A stretch of DNA of 64,000 nucleotides from Dipodascopsis uninucleata var. uninucleata (lineage: Eukaryota; Ascomycota; Lipomycetes; Lipomycetales; Lipomycetaceae). Below the pieces are notes generated by a model. It was not told the DNA's origin. It saw only the letters and a program-made list of their open reading frames with translations, and did no database searches. The position numbers and the translations under genes are program-made. Of this stretch, positions 43,148-55,360 are shown piece by piece; position 1 is the stretch's first letter, and every line of letters starts with the position of its first letter. Where the stretch lies: assembly GCA_030568195.1 (NCBI GenBank), contig JAJLTO010000009.1, positions 124,001-188,000 of the forward strand, written 5' to 3'.

Positions 43148-46100
43148 GGCGTAAATATATGCGCATAAAGTCTGAAAGCAGAGAGAACACCGAATCTTGG
43201 AAATAGCACTGATAGACACAGTAAATTTAGAGATACCAGAACACTAAATTTTAGACCGAGACAACGTCAGTTAAAATAGATCGGTCCATTTTGTTCAAAT
43301 AATTTTTTGTGGTATCGTAAGAGTGAAGAAAGAGCCACTTTAAGACTATTGCTATTCCGCCTACTTAGACCTCATGATCAATATCTACTTATGTTCTTTG
43401 TACTTACCAGGATCCTGAATTAAATTAATTTGATCTTCACCAAAGGGGCACACTATATTGTACCAGATTATTGGTTCTGTGGTTCCCTGGTTCAGGATTG
43501 ACTAGCGCCGCTTGGTACTGGAAGATGGTACAAATGATAGTGAATTACTATGATGCAAGAGTGGTCGGATCAAATGAATGATCTCTCACGCCGCTTGGAT
43601 CGGCTACTAGGCACTAGGAATCAGGTCCTCTCGGTCAAATGAGGCTTAAACCTCTGCACTATCTCAACTACTGAATTCTAGCAGAAATAGCATAAATCAG
43701 CTGAAACCTCGCAGTGCAAATGAGTTCGTCTTTTTTTTTTTTGATAACTACTCCCGAGGTTCTAATTTTTTGCGGATAGTAATATCGTGCTCTGTGTATA
43801 AACCTATCCGGCCTAGAGAATCAAGACGGACGTAAATTTATGTCATGCAAGTTACTGATCAGAGAAGAGATAAAAGAGCTGTGAGATCGGAGAAGAAGGA
43901 GCCAGAAGATAGCCCAACAGCCGCGTCTCCAACCGAGTCAGCTCTAAATTTGTAAAGTAGCAATGAATCACACGAGCCACAATCCCCAAATGCTGAAATA
44001 CGATATAAAATGGATCAATAGCTGACTCAACCGCTAACTGTTGCAGAAGATACGGGGCTGTGTATAATCAAATAGATGAAATCAGTTACTATCTATAAGC
44101 GCACGGGATGATAATAGCACACAATTGGATCTCTCGCTAGCTTCGTATCTCACTAACAGGAAACACCGTCTGTGTGCAGCTCTTGTGAAAAGTTTTCAAT
44201 TATGTATGCAAGCACAGAAGCAATCCGAGCACATAGAATGTATGCAGAGCGGGCACAGTCTAGTAAGCAATCTGCACGAGTATAAAGTGATACAGATATA
44301 TAATAGTCTTTACCTTTTAACTTGCCGTTTGTTTACCAGCGAGCAAACTCCAGTTAACAACAATCCCTGATCAGCCCCTTCCCAGGATTCGTTGTTGCAT
44401 ACTATGCTATAGGAATCGTGAAGGGAAAGAAAGCAATTTAAATTTGTGCAAGCTAGTGTATGGAAGCCCTGTGTGGTTTTCGTAAAGGCGGGGCGAAGCA
44501 CCTAGCGCTGTATTTAGTATTTATATTTATGGTTGCTTGCTTTATGTTTTGTGAACCTGGCATTTTACCATATTGAACGGAGAGTGTCTGTCTTCCCGTC
44601 CAGCGCTAGTAAACCTATTCTTAGAGTAATGTCTAGTCCCAAATTATACTCATTTGTCATCTCATCATCGTAGACATTATTTTTCCGGCGACCTTCGCAC
44701 CATTGCTTTTGCTATTTATTACGCAGGTTTATTTTTCCAGAACCAATTTGGGACGAAAATCTGCACTCCCATGAGCGTTGCTAGAGCAATAACGTCTTAC
44801 GATGTGGTACAACATAACTAAACTATTCCTTTCAGAGAAATAAGTCAACATGGCCTGTGCATTAGATCGCACTAATTATACCGGCAATTGCCTTGTGCGA
44901 TAGCTTAATCGCAAGTGACTATTCCAATTATTCTCATAGCACCGCGCTATTACGTCATGACTCGATGCAAAACATTAGCTAAATAGACTATCTGCCGCTA
45001 TTTTTATACTCAGGTGCGGCTCAGCAAGTAACTGGTCTCGCCGAAGACATTTTCTTGCAACGCTGCATAACTTGTAAGGTAGACAACTTAGCTATATAAG
45101 TTTCCAGGGGCTGAACAAGCTCGATACAGGAGGTCAATCCAGAATATAAAGCAGGAGAATGCTGTAATTGAGTTGTAATTTGTTTTATTATTTGCATTAT
45201 CTTGTCTCTTCGAATCTTAGCTCCACCCTACCTGAACTATCAGGTGTGTGGCATAAATCGAGGAGAACTGTCGTATTATAACCGGACCCTGAGAAGGAGG
45301 CAATATCCACTCAATGTGGAGATTCCTACGTTAGCGTGCCTACCTTTTACGGGCTACAGACATAGACCACCAACGCTGTATCCACGCCTTGCTCAATAGC
45401 GCTCGTCGACTATAATATTTATACAGCGTATTATCATCCGGCTGCAGCGAGACTTTCCGGAGTGTCCGAAGCTTTTCAAGCCATTCTGCACGTGTTGACT
45501 TCATCGCTTGCCAGAGCAAAATCAAATCTTATTACAATAGAAGGATGAACAGTGCAGGATACTCAGCAACAGAACTCATGAAAGATGTAATAACAGCTAT
45601 TCTGCCGCCTAACTAATTGTAGAAAAGTATGCAACCTATGTAGAAGAGATGCAGCTGCTCAATCACATTAAGCCTCCCCGCTACCGGTGACGGCCAGACT
45701 TCCGTTGCTACAGTGCTACTCTTAAAGTAGAATATTGGTGGTTAGTTTGTTCAGACGATGGAGATGTTATAAGTAGCTTGCCTGTAGCCGTCTTCGGTTA
45801 TTTTTACTTTGTCTCGTCCCCTTCCTTCCCATCCAGCCTTTACCAGCTACTCGGTACGTGCTAAACTTCATCTGAACATCATTTCCATAGTACCAGTTCG
45901 TCAGAACCGGCCGAAGACCGATTCGGGCTCTCGGATGCTTAAACTCAATTGCAAGAAGTAGGACTTCCGAGAACTAGAACTTCAGTATACTTAACCAGCA
46001 TGAACAGCAAAGCTGCGTTGGTCTATGGCACCAGAATATGCATAGATGTTGTGGCCGCAGAGACGGTAACATCATAGTCTATCGTGGAGAGCTGCACCTA

Positions 46101-48731
46101 GCGGGTAAAAAAATGTGATGTAAGAAGGATCATTTCGCCGCTAAACCATGGTTCGTACGATAAGTGGGACTTTCCCGTGTTACTTCAGTCGTCTTTTCTC
46201 TTCCTCTCTCCTTGTTTCCTAGCCTTGCAGCAGCTATTTGCCGGTCACGCAACACACTGTTATTCATATGGTCTACGGACGCCACTTTTAGTTGGTGTAC
46301 ATGTAAATCACCTGTTTGCTATATGAGGCTGCTAAGAATATTTAGCGCTCCTTCTTCAGCTCCTTCTTCAGAAGTTCTGTCCCATTACAACGGGTATACA
46401 CACGACTGTTATTCGCGCCAACAAACTTCTCTCGCTCGCTCTCAAGCACACGACATTGTAGTAATTCTCTTCTATCATCACCTTCCGCAACACGCCAGTC
46501 TTCGCCAGATTCGCTTTAAAACCCCCTAAGTTATCCTAGAATGCTCCTGATCCCTACACACCTATCAACTACCGCTCAAGTCTTCCAGACACTCCACACA
46601 GCAAGTCAAAAACGCCACTGGCGCCTCATGCATTGCGGCGTATATGCACAGGAATGCCGGTACTGCTGAGCAGGGCATTGTAAATAAACAAAGTTGCCAC
46701 AGCAACTCCTAAATAGGGTTGGTGCCTGCACGGAAGAAGTAAAATTCCAGTCGCAAGATGTCAACAAACAAGAGCCTCCGCGATTTTGTGACTGAGCTAA
46801 CCGGAAAGGACCTTACAGCGATCAAATGTAAACGATACTGCAGCGAACAAGAGCTACGACTGCATGGCAGGTAGCAATTACTTTTTTGGGTTTTGGAGCC
46901 TCTGATTTGAGTGTTCCTTTCATCGGTACTTGCACAGAGTCCGCTGCATTCCTGTACATTTTTCTGTCGTTAATAGCATTATTTTATACTCACTATATCG
47001 CATCGTATTTTCTATATCTTATACTGCTGTCCCTCTGCTTCCTAATTTCTGTCCTTCTCCAGCCCCTAAGTCAGTTCCTAGGACTTGCTCGTGCGTACAG
47101 CATTCGTGCAATACTAGCATCCTCAATTACAGCACATCTGCGCATTTGGATGAACATTGCATATATATTACAGTAATATAATTTCGCAGTCACGCATACT
47201 CTCGCATACGCAGGTGATCGATCGCCAATCTATGTGCTTGTGCGACTTTGCTTCCACATTTGTCGCGTCTCCTCTTTATATTATAGCCTGTCTAAAGTAG
47301 GCTTCGTTGCCACGACAGCAAAGCACAGCACGACGGTAAGAACCGCTGTGTCGGATATAGACGACTGGAAGCTCTGGCCAGTATCGCCAGTCCTATATAT
47401 TACCAGACCAGCTATGACTACGACCACTCGCAAGTTAAAAATATGCGCAGGCGAATATGGATATAAATTAACAGTTTCTGCACAGGTACCGGGTCCGGGC
47501 ATCCACGACCACACAGAAAGACGTGACAGTCGCGGTCTACGTGCACAACAGGATTTCGTGAAGCTATAGCGTCACGTTCGACTGACCTTGTCAAACCTAT
47601 GAATCTTGTGAGGGTGAGTTTCGCTTTATTTTTCTCTCGAAGTGAAGTCCTCAAATGGCTACACGCGTCGAATCGTGGTATAACGCAAATTGACGCGGTT
47701 TAAATGGTGCTCCGCATGGGCGGGGAAATCAGCAAATGTTCTTCAGAAGAAGATATTATATCGTATGTTCCTGCATATAGCTTACATGTACCAGAATAGA
47801 CCATAGCCGTATCGTCTCCGAGCTATCAAATAGCAGTCCTAATAACGCTTATTTGTCAGGTTCCATCATATACTTGATCGATCCTTGCTATTCATCGAGC
47901 GTCGATCTTGGCCCAAGTAAGTTCACAATCTCGTACAATATAGCCTTGCTCGCAAGCGCATATCATTTCTACGCATCTACAGACACTGTTTATCCTCGCT
48001 CCATAACGCTCAGCTTTTTTACAACTGCAGTGTTGAAATAGCCGGCTGCACGTATCTAAGTGTATATGTGTCTAGTGCAGATATATACAGTTATATGGAT
48101 GATTATATAAATTAATCCACCCCCTTTCCTCTTGGATTCTTTTACGTTCCTGAAAGCAAGCGAAACCTAGAAATTAATCATCTTCTGATCTCGTCATATA
48201 TACTTATACACTTATTTACATACACATATACAAACGCTTATATATCTGAACATATCCTGGCTAGCAAGAATTTGTGCAGCTGTTATGTCTGCTGAAATAT
48301 CTGTGTCTATGTAGTGATCTCGTCTTTTCTGGATCATCATACTAATGACTGTCGATCTTGGTTTAGAGATTCAGCAGAATTGCGATCACATAATTTGTCG
48401 CTTCAGATAGACTCTTCACATAGGATATAGCCAAGTTGGCCATCCTGGATCTTCTGACGCACTCATTAGCTTTGACGTACGACTGGGTTTGCTTCTTACG
48501 CTCTGAATTGTATTCTGCCTGTCCCTAGACTCTTCCGCTAAAAGGAGAGGACAGACGTGAAGTCATTCAAATACATATCACATATCAAATCATAGATATT
48601 AGCCTGCATTCATCTGAAGCGTTCTAGCACACTCTTTGGTTATCGCTCGATATTCACATTCTGTGGACTAGCTGCAGGACTGTTCGCATAGAAAGTCTGA
48701 CGCTACTCGTCAACGACACAGATACCGAACT
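43148..48731. other. 5.6 kb gene-free region
   Basis: The longest stretch without a recognisable gene. It separates the start of the CDC14-type gene from the start of a serine-rich unknown, so both promoters lie in it. A T run is at about 43729-43742. Open frames near 46164-46529, 46886-47176 and 47234-47569 lack ATG starts or family features. No tRNA, rRNA, snRNA or terminal repeats were recognised. Confidence 0.5.
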
Positions 48732-50471
48732 ATGGCAACATCTATCCAACTACCAGAGGCAAAACTTCGACGAGGTTCCTTTTGGACCAAAAGTTTGTCG
48801 CTGAACTTCTCATCTGGATCTACCTCAAGTGCAGAATCGATTCGACCACCATCACGCATTTATAATCCACCGCCAACTCCATCCTCTATGAACTCTTTGA
48901 ATTCTAGCCAACATCATCCAAATCTTTCCATTGCATCAGCCATGTCAACAGCTCCGGTCGCATCTTCCCCAGTTTCTCTTAAGGCAAGTTCTGGAGCTTT
49001 GTCTTGCTCCCAACTATACCCTCAGTCTCCGTCATCAACGTCACTAGTGATACCTCCCCTTTCGTCTTCTTCTTCATCGACGTCTGTGAGACGCAGTGAT
49101 AGCATGCAGAGTTTGATTTCTGCTTTCAAGTCCGTTTCACTTGGTCGTAGAGCTAAGCGTGACTCATCTCTCTCAATGAAGAGTAAGGCGTCTTACCCAG
49201 AGATCTCCAGGCCAGAATATCATGAAAGATCTAGTTCTAGTTCGGCACTTTATCACATGTCCGATGGACAGACAAGTTCCATCTCCCTACTCATGTCCAG
49301 GAGTAGGAGCCGTTTTGGTGAAAACTACTATCCCCCAAACCATCTCCCCGATGAGGATCTAGGGCCCGAGGATACTGATCAGATATCCAAAGAACGAGTA
49401 TCTTTTGGAAAAGACGGATTACAGAGGCGCAGAAAGCTTGCTTCAGGATTTCTTAGACGTGCAACAACCGACAAGAACCAGAGCTCCAGTGAGAAAAGTT
49501 CTCAGTCTTCTAAAAGAAAAATGAGCGACTCGGATAAGGCATCTAAAAAAGCTACTAATGTTGAAACCGTATATCATTCCACAAGTACCAGTAGCGCTTC
49601 AGCTCGAAAGCAACAATCGCATCCCGATCCTGCAGCGACTTTCTCTCAAACTGATATTGAAGCGGGCCAAGTAGTTCGTGAATATTCGCTGGATTCCATT
49701 CGTTCATCAGCGTCTTCTTCCGTGTTGCTACCTAGCTCGAAACAGAATAAGACTGGCAAGTATAGTCGTCACGGTAAACGTCCTATTACTACAGCTAACG
49801 CTATAGAATTAGGCAACAAGGGTCACAAGAAGAACAGTAGTAGTTCTAAGAATATTGCAGAAAATCCCATGTCTATCACTGATAACGAAGATAATAAGAA
49901 CAAGAATAACAGTAGAGATTTGACGAGACAGCGATCTAAAGTTCTTAATACTGGCAGCGCTATCGACCTTTCCATTCCTGAGTTCGGCGGCACAACTTCT
50001 TCTAGTCAGCTTTTTAAAGCGTTGGCTTGTGATGACTATATTGACCAGGCATGCATAACAAAATGTTATAGCACATTCAGCTTAGTTCAGCAAAGAAAGG
50101 CGTCAGTAGTTTCGCATGTGTCGCGCAAAATCAGTGACACGAGCACAATGTCCGAATTAAGTCGTGACTCGATTTTTGATGATGGTGACTGCGGCAGCAG
50201 TGACGATACTAGTCTTGTTGGTTCGATGAATGAATCAATCAGGCAGATGTCGGCCGGCTCCGATGAACAGCACATCAGATCTTTCTCACGTAGTGGTGTC
50301 TGCTGGATTGGTGCAGATGGTCCAACTGACAGAGCTTGGGACCTATTCAATGGAGATAGTGAGAGCGATGATGTTATGGATGACGACACCATCAGTGTAT
50401 ATAGTAGTAGTATTAATGCTGGAGTGAGCATGAGCATTTCAGAATCTGGAAGCCATCGACACTATAGATAG
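48732..50471 (+). CDS. Serine-rich disordered protein, function unknown
   Basis: A one-exon frame of 579 residues starting MATSIQLPEAKLRRGSFWTK. It is dominated by Ser with Pro-rich (PPPTPSS), basic (SRSRSRF, RRRKLASGFLRRATT) and Asn/Lys-rich patches; the last 130 residues are acidic (SIFDDGDCGSSDDTSLVG). No domain is recognisable. Basic-hydrophobic patches such as LISAFKSVSLGRRAKR and many RxxS sequences suggest a phosphorylated, perhaps cortex- or signalling-associated protein, but that is speculation. The long upstream region is typical of regulated genes. Confidence 0.75.
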   Translation: MATSIQLPEAKLRRGSFWTKSLSLNFSSGSTSSAESIRPPSRIYNPPPTPSSMNSLNSSQHHPNLSIASAMSTAPVASSPVSLKASSGALSCSQLYPQSPSSTSLVIPPLSSSSSSTSVRRSDSMQSLISAFKSVSLGRRAKRDSSLSMKSKASYPEISRPEYHERSSSSSALYHMSDGQTSSISLLMSRSRSRFGENYYPPNHLPDEDLGPEDTDQISKERVSFGKDGLQRRRKLASGFLRRATTDKNQSSSEKSSQSSKRKMSDSDKASKKATNVETVYHSTSTSSASARKQQSHPDPAATFSQTDIEAGQVVREYSLDSIRSSASSSVLLPSSKQNKTGKYSRHGKRPITTANAIELGNKGHKKNSSSSKNIAENPMSITDNEDNKNKNNSRDLTRQRSKVLNTGSAIDLSIPEFGGTTSSSQLFKALACDDYIDQACITKCYSTFSLVQQRKASVVSHVSRKISDTSTMSELSRDSIFDDGDCGSSDDTSLVGSMNESIRQMSAGSDEQHIRSFSRSGVCWIGADGPTDRAWDLFNGDSESDDVMDDDTISVYSSSINAGVSMSISESGSHRHYR

Positions 50472-51238
50472 GCAAGATAAAGCCATGTCAACAATCGAGC
50501 ACTCATGATTTATCCACTGCTGGTATACTGGGTCAATATTCTTTCGATAGAATTCATGCATTTTAGAAAGGTTTCATTATAAGTATCTGGATGAAGTATA
50601 TCGTAGCAGCATACACTATGTTTCTTGATTTTATATAAATGTGATATACTGGCTTTGATATTTAAAGTGATGAAAGAATCTGAAAAGTTAAGTTAATTTG
50701 TAATTCAACTCGAAGAAAGTATAAAAGTAAGGTAGACAATTGACATTTTGTTACGAATTTACTGTTATTTTTTTTAATATGATGAGATTTGTCTCAAATT
50801 AATTGATCTATATAACGGATAGAGATCTATACAATTAATTATATCATTTTATGTCCTTTCCACTTAATATTGCTAAGTTTTACATATAAATATCTTCACT
50901 AGAGAAGTCACTTATAAGTGGCTGTCGATTTAGTTAGTCATTTATTTTCATATCTGTATTCGGTGAGTCTGGACTTAAATCCTGGAAACCGTGAAGTACT
51001 GTCACGTTATATAAGTTAAAAATGACACTAAATGTCCTTGAGAGTCCTTTTCTTGACAATTTTACATTAAAGTACTGCTAAGCCAAATTTTTATGCACAT
51101 GTAAACATGCATGTTCTATCCTTTCCCATATTAGTTTATATACACGTATTGTAGTAGAGGTAATCTGAAATAGATAAGAGAATATTGACGTATTAAAAAA
51201 GACAGTTTTGGTAAACAATTCATAAGTGACAAGATTCA
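50472..51238. other. Convergent intergenic sequence
   Basis: 3' regions of the serine-rich gene and SAM35; AT-rich, no gene. Confidence 0.6.
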
Positions 51239-52417
51239 TTACCAAAACTCTTCATGTACTCGGCTAACAAACTCAGTCAGTCTAACATGGCTTTGAACAA
51301 TTGACTTCAACTTAGCAACGCCAGAACCATCCGCGTTTCGCAAATCAAGTTTCAAAATAGCATAAAGATACCCGTAAACTAAGGTATCAAATTTATTCGG
51401 AAACTTGGAACCACTCGAACTGTCACTTTCAAAAATTGTTGAGAAGTGGCGACCACCGGCCTTTTCCAGAATAATTTCGAGCGCATCTAGGGCCTCTTCT
51501 GCGCTAGCAAGTATCTGTTCTTCTATCGAAATAGGTGAGGTGCAATTGGTGAGCCTCTTGACAGTGGAAAGAGCAGATCTGTAAGCCAGAAACGACTGAA
51601 TTCGTGGTATTAATGAAGTCGTAGGCTCCGCATCTGCTGCCGATAAGACAGGTGTCAATGACGATGCATTGACATACATACGAGAGAAATATGGCTTCAC
51701 GATATTATTATAATTTGAAGTATAACAAAAAAGAGTATAAAGCCAAGCAGCACGAATTTTTGTATTCAAAAGTACCATTGCAGGCTTGTACTTGATGGGA
51801 AGAATAAAATCAGATTCAGAGGAAGAAGTAGAATGAGCGAGCCATTTCGCCATTGCCTTAGAATCTGAAGCAGAAATAGACTGAGAAATCGACTTGGGCT
51901 TTGACGATTCATTCAAATATATGTAAGGCATAGATCCTGATTTTGTGGTAGCATGTTCTGAACCATAGACGATGTTCAGTTTCTCGTAAAGACCCTGGGA
52001 TTTTAGTAACAGCTGTGTAGCTCAAGCGTTAGTTCTAGCTCTAGACAGCTTCATTCAACGAAAAATCCGAAAACTCACAATCAAAGCAGACGATTCCGGA
52101 TATATCGATTCATCGGAGGAGTCGTGCACGAATAAAGTTCCGATAATGTCAGGCACAGAGATTGATGACGGCAATGACGACCAGGGAAGAGGAGCGTCGT
52201 CATACTTTATAAGAGGAAATCTGTCAAACAACGACTTGATAAATGGTGGCACCGACATATAAACTGGTCTTGGAGCTGAGTCATTCAAGTCAATGACCTG
52301 GCCTACCTTCGGATCTCCTTTCTTCTCGGCGTCCTTTTTCCGAATATTGTTACTATTTCTCTGAGATTCATACTGGATCTTAGAATCATCTGGTATTTTC
52401 GCAGAGGGTTTTGCCAT
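51239..52417 (-). CDS. SAM35: Sam35/metaxin-type subunit of the mitochondrial sorting and assembly machinery
   Basis: Two exons, 52079-52417 and 51239-52012, with a 66-base intron (GTGAGT...ACACAG, CTAAC branch point) between codons; 370 residues. After a polar extension of about 53 residues, the metaxin-like GST N-domain begins at MSVPPFIKSLFDRFPLIKY and continues across the splice (LFVHD..., GLYEKLNIVYGSEHATTKSG). The second exon ends with the GST C-terminal helices (LEIILEKAGG, FDTLVYGYLYAIL). Sam35 reads the beta-signal of outer-membrane beta-barrel precursors on the cytosolic side with Sam50 and Sam37. The short spacing and last helices fit Sam35 better than Sam37. The start could also be Met54. 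Confidence 0.75.
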
Positions 52418-53345
52418 ACTGTATTTTATTATAAAATTCTTTTTAAGTAAAACCGTACTAGTTGTGTTAAATAAAAACGTCAAGAGATGAAGAATAAATA
52501 GGAAAAGGTCCCGAAATATTACCGATGTTTGTGTTAATCGATGAATAAGAAGTGTAGTCCGTTCTGATGTATTATTATATATAGTCTCGTTCGAGTAGAG
52601 TCCGCCCTTTTTCTGATACAAATAATACTGAAGATGCTTTTGACCCCAGATTGCCACACATTAATACTTCGCGAATTATGTGATCCAATAAATTGAGCTA
52701 TCTAATTTCTATTTATACCCCGTTTTTTCATCTAAGGGAGTAAGAAAAGGAGATTTCTGCATGTGTAAAATTCGAGAATGGAAATGACTGAGATAGAAAT
52801 ACAAATTTACCGAAGCCGCACGTGTTGCAGAGACAATGTTCGTAGACACCTTCGCTCTAGTATGGCAGATTATCATCAAAGCAAGAAAAAGATTACTAGA
52901 AGGCAGGGGATATAACTAGGATACTACACGACAGATATAAATCGGCATCAAAGATAGTATAGAAGCTAGTGATAGAAGCTCAAAAGATGGGTAGGAAACA
53001 AATAATGTAGAACATCACACAGATCATTTGAAGCAATTTTAGTGCTCCAAATAGAAGAGACGTAAATTACATCATATGGAATGAACTCTGCATATATAGA
53101 TACTGCAAATAACCATAAATCATAGAAGAAACAATCATATTAATAATTATATCCCAGAACCTCTGAGCTCAGCTTGACTTAATACATTAGTGTTCAGTAT
53201 TAGATCCCACAGACACCGATTAATTCATTCTCTCTTTCCAATAGCAGCTTTCAACAGTAAACAAGTTATTCACACCCAATATGCATATACTCCATATATC
53301 TAGAAGACGAAAAAAGGCAAATTCCAAGAAGAACGACTCTGGGCC
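52418..53345. other. Intergenic sequence between SAM35 and a minus-strand unknown
   Basis: AT-rich, no gene; contains the SAM35 promoter and the 3' end of the next minus-strand gene. Confidence 0.55.
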
Positions 53346-54404
53346 TTAAGAGCTTGCGGAAGATAAGCTAAGCTCAGCTATAGCTTGTCGAAGCCTACTG
53401 ATATCAACATTTTCCCCTTCAGCCAGCAAATCAAAATCAAAATCTTCTAGCTTTTTATCTGATGCAATCTGATCCGCAGTAGAAAAGCCGGTAAGATGAG
53501 CTAAAATTACCTTTAAGCGACGAACGGTTGCTTGTCTGACTTGATCATTTACAGCTGCCGCTGTCCCCAGGCCCCTAGCATCCACATTTTGAGACGAGTC
53601 TCTAACATCTTGCGAATGGCGAATACTTCGATCATCTAAATGATATTGTGAATCCTTCGGATGGGATGACGATAGAGTTGTGAACTCCTTTATTCTACGT
53701 CGAAGTCGTTCATAATCCCACTCATCAGCAGGAGACGCAAACCGAGTAGTAGACTTGTACCAGAATTCTGAGTCATCGCCATCAATGTCAGTCTGAACCA
53801 GCGAGTTGCTTATGCTAGGAGCAAAACCGGACCCGATCTTAGCTTCTTTCGATGAGCTTTTCGATTGTGCGCTACCAGAATGCACATAGCTTGTTCTTGG
53901 TGCAGAGTTCTGTTGGTGCTGTGGGATCATTGGTGGCACCTGCGGAGGTACAATATCTGTAGGTACCGCAGCATAAGCCTTATTGTTGTTAAATTCAGCG
54001 ATCCAATCAATGTCTGTGAAACAGCTATTGGGTAGGATATACCCCTTATTAGCATCTAAAGGACGATACGGGACACAAGGTGTTGGCGGGAGCAGTGGTG
54101 TTGTCGGAGCAAGCGTGTAAGCAGTTGCCTTCTTAGAAGAACTACCTGCAGATGGAAAAAAGAATCTCTTTGTAAACGATTCAGGAGAAAAATCCGCTGA
54201 ATATTCATCTTCCTCACGTAGAGCATTATCCGACTGGAAACTAGACAGTGTTCTGAATCCTCCGGAAGACAGCGACCCTGAAGATGATCCACTTCCTCCA
54301 CCAATTAATAGATTGCGGTGCTCGTGATTCGAATAGAAGTGAGCACTCACTGAGCTCAGGGCACCCGAAGGGCCACAAGACGTTGAAGCCGAAGTAGAGC
54401 CCAT
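53346..54404 (-). CDS. Low-complexity protein of unknown function
   Basis: A 352-residue frame from the ATG at 54404. Ser/Gly-rich start, then Pro-rich stretches (TPLLPPTPCVPYRP, VPPQVPPMIPQHQQ) and short ordered patches (FTDIDWIAEFNNNKAYA; DEWDYERLRRRIKEFTTL). The last 70 residues (VRQATVRRLKVILAHLTGF and the following acidic helix) look folded. I recognise no family. The ordered patches between spacers look like docking motifs in a scaffold or regulator, which is only a guess. Confidence 0.65.
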   Translation of the reverse strand: MGSTSASTSCGPSGALSSVSAHFYSNHEHRNLLIGGGSGSSSGSLSSGGFRTLSSFQSDNALREEDEYSADFSPESFTKRFFFPSAGSSSKKATAYTLAPTTPLLPPTPCVPYRPLDANKGYILPNSCFTDIDWIAEFNNNKAYAAVPTDIVPPQVPPMIPQHQQNSAPRTSYVHSGSAQSKSSSKEAKIGSGFAPSISNSLVQTDIDGDDSEFWYKSTTRFASPADEWDYERLRRRIKEFTTLSSSHPKDSQYHLDDRSIRHSQDVRDSSQNVDARGLGTAAAVNDQVRQATVRRLKVILAHLTGFSTADQIASDKKLEDFDFDLLAEGENVDISRLRQAIAELSLSSASS

Positions 54405-55360
54405 CTTCTCCTCTAGTCTGAAGTATAGGTTAAATTGGCTCTTACAACTGTGGAGGTATCCTTTAGTGGTGTTAACGAGAATATTATCAAATTAGTACGA
54501 CTGATCAAAAGATACTATTAGATGATAAGATCAAAGAGATCACCAGATTCAGATACAGTGTAACCCCTCTTCTTTTGACTCCACAGTTATACTCGGCGTA
54601 TAGATGTAGGTATTATAAGTTAGAAATATGCTAATATCCTATTTCTTCGCAACACTGAACTAAATTCGCTTGCTTTCGTGGATGCCTGCCGGCTAAGCTT
54701 TATTTAAGCCCGAACCCGTTGTTCGATAGGATCTGGACCTTTCTCAGCTCAGACTCAACAACATACCTTATGCCTTCTCTAAACATAGAAATATGCTCTT
54801 TGGACAGAAAAAACTAGACATAAAATAAAATTGGACTGTTTAGGATTCTTTATATTGATCATGACGCAAATATATTAAAATATCAATTAGGTATTAAAGA
54901 CACTTCTCACATAATATACAAAAGGGACAAGCTCTGCAATAAAGAGGCGCTAACTGCACCAGTTCATGCCTTCGAAGTATATAAGCTTCTAAGTAGGCTC
55001 AGAAGTGAAGTGACCAGTAATCCAAAATAAATCTTTTATTTCTTCTCTGCTTCATTGAACCCCAAAAGTAGCTTCGGCAACTCATTGACCGAACCAAAAT
55101 CCTCTTAGAAGACATTCAACAAAATTACCCGAAAATACTACAAACATAAACTCCAAGAACCAAATTGACCTACAAAATTGACCTTGTAACTTATTCCATC
55201 AGACCATAGAGTTACACTAACAATTCTTTCATCACCGTGTTCAAGTCGAACACCACGTGATACATGATCCTCTTAAGAATTTTTTGCCCATATTTCCATG
55301 CACATATTTTCACTTACAAAGATGCTCTCGTCATACAGCATTTACAAAACCAGTCTATGT
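54405..55360. other. Intergenic sequence between two minus-strand unknowns
   Basis: About 950 AT-rich bases without a recognisable gene; the promoter of the 352-residue protein should be here. Confidence 0.55.

Noticed and set aside
43440-43700. Possible tRNA-like elements
   Set aside because: Pieces resemble A- and B-box fragments, but no cloverleaf with acceptor pairing can be drawn.
46164-47569. Three plus-strand frames in the largest gap, one with a hydrophobic stretch
   Set aside because: They begin with GTG or TTG or lack family features, and no splice signals link them to a plausible gene.
52079-53345. Assigning the metaxin-like gene to Sam37
   Set aside because: The start after MSVPPFIKSLFDRFPL and the overall layout fit Sam35 better; the alternative remains open.
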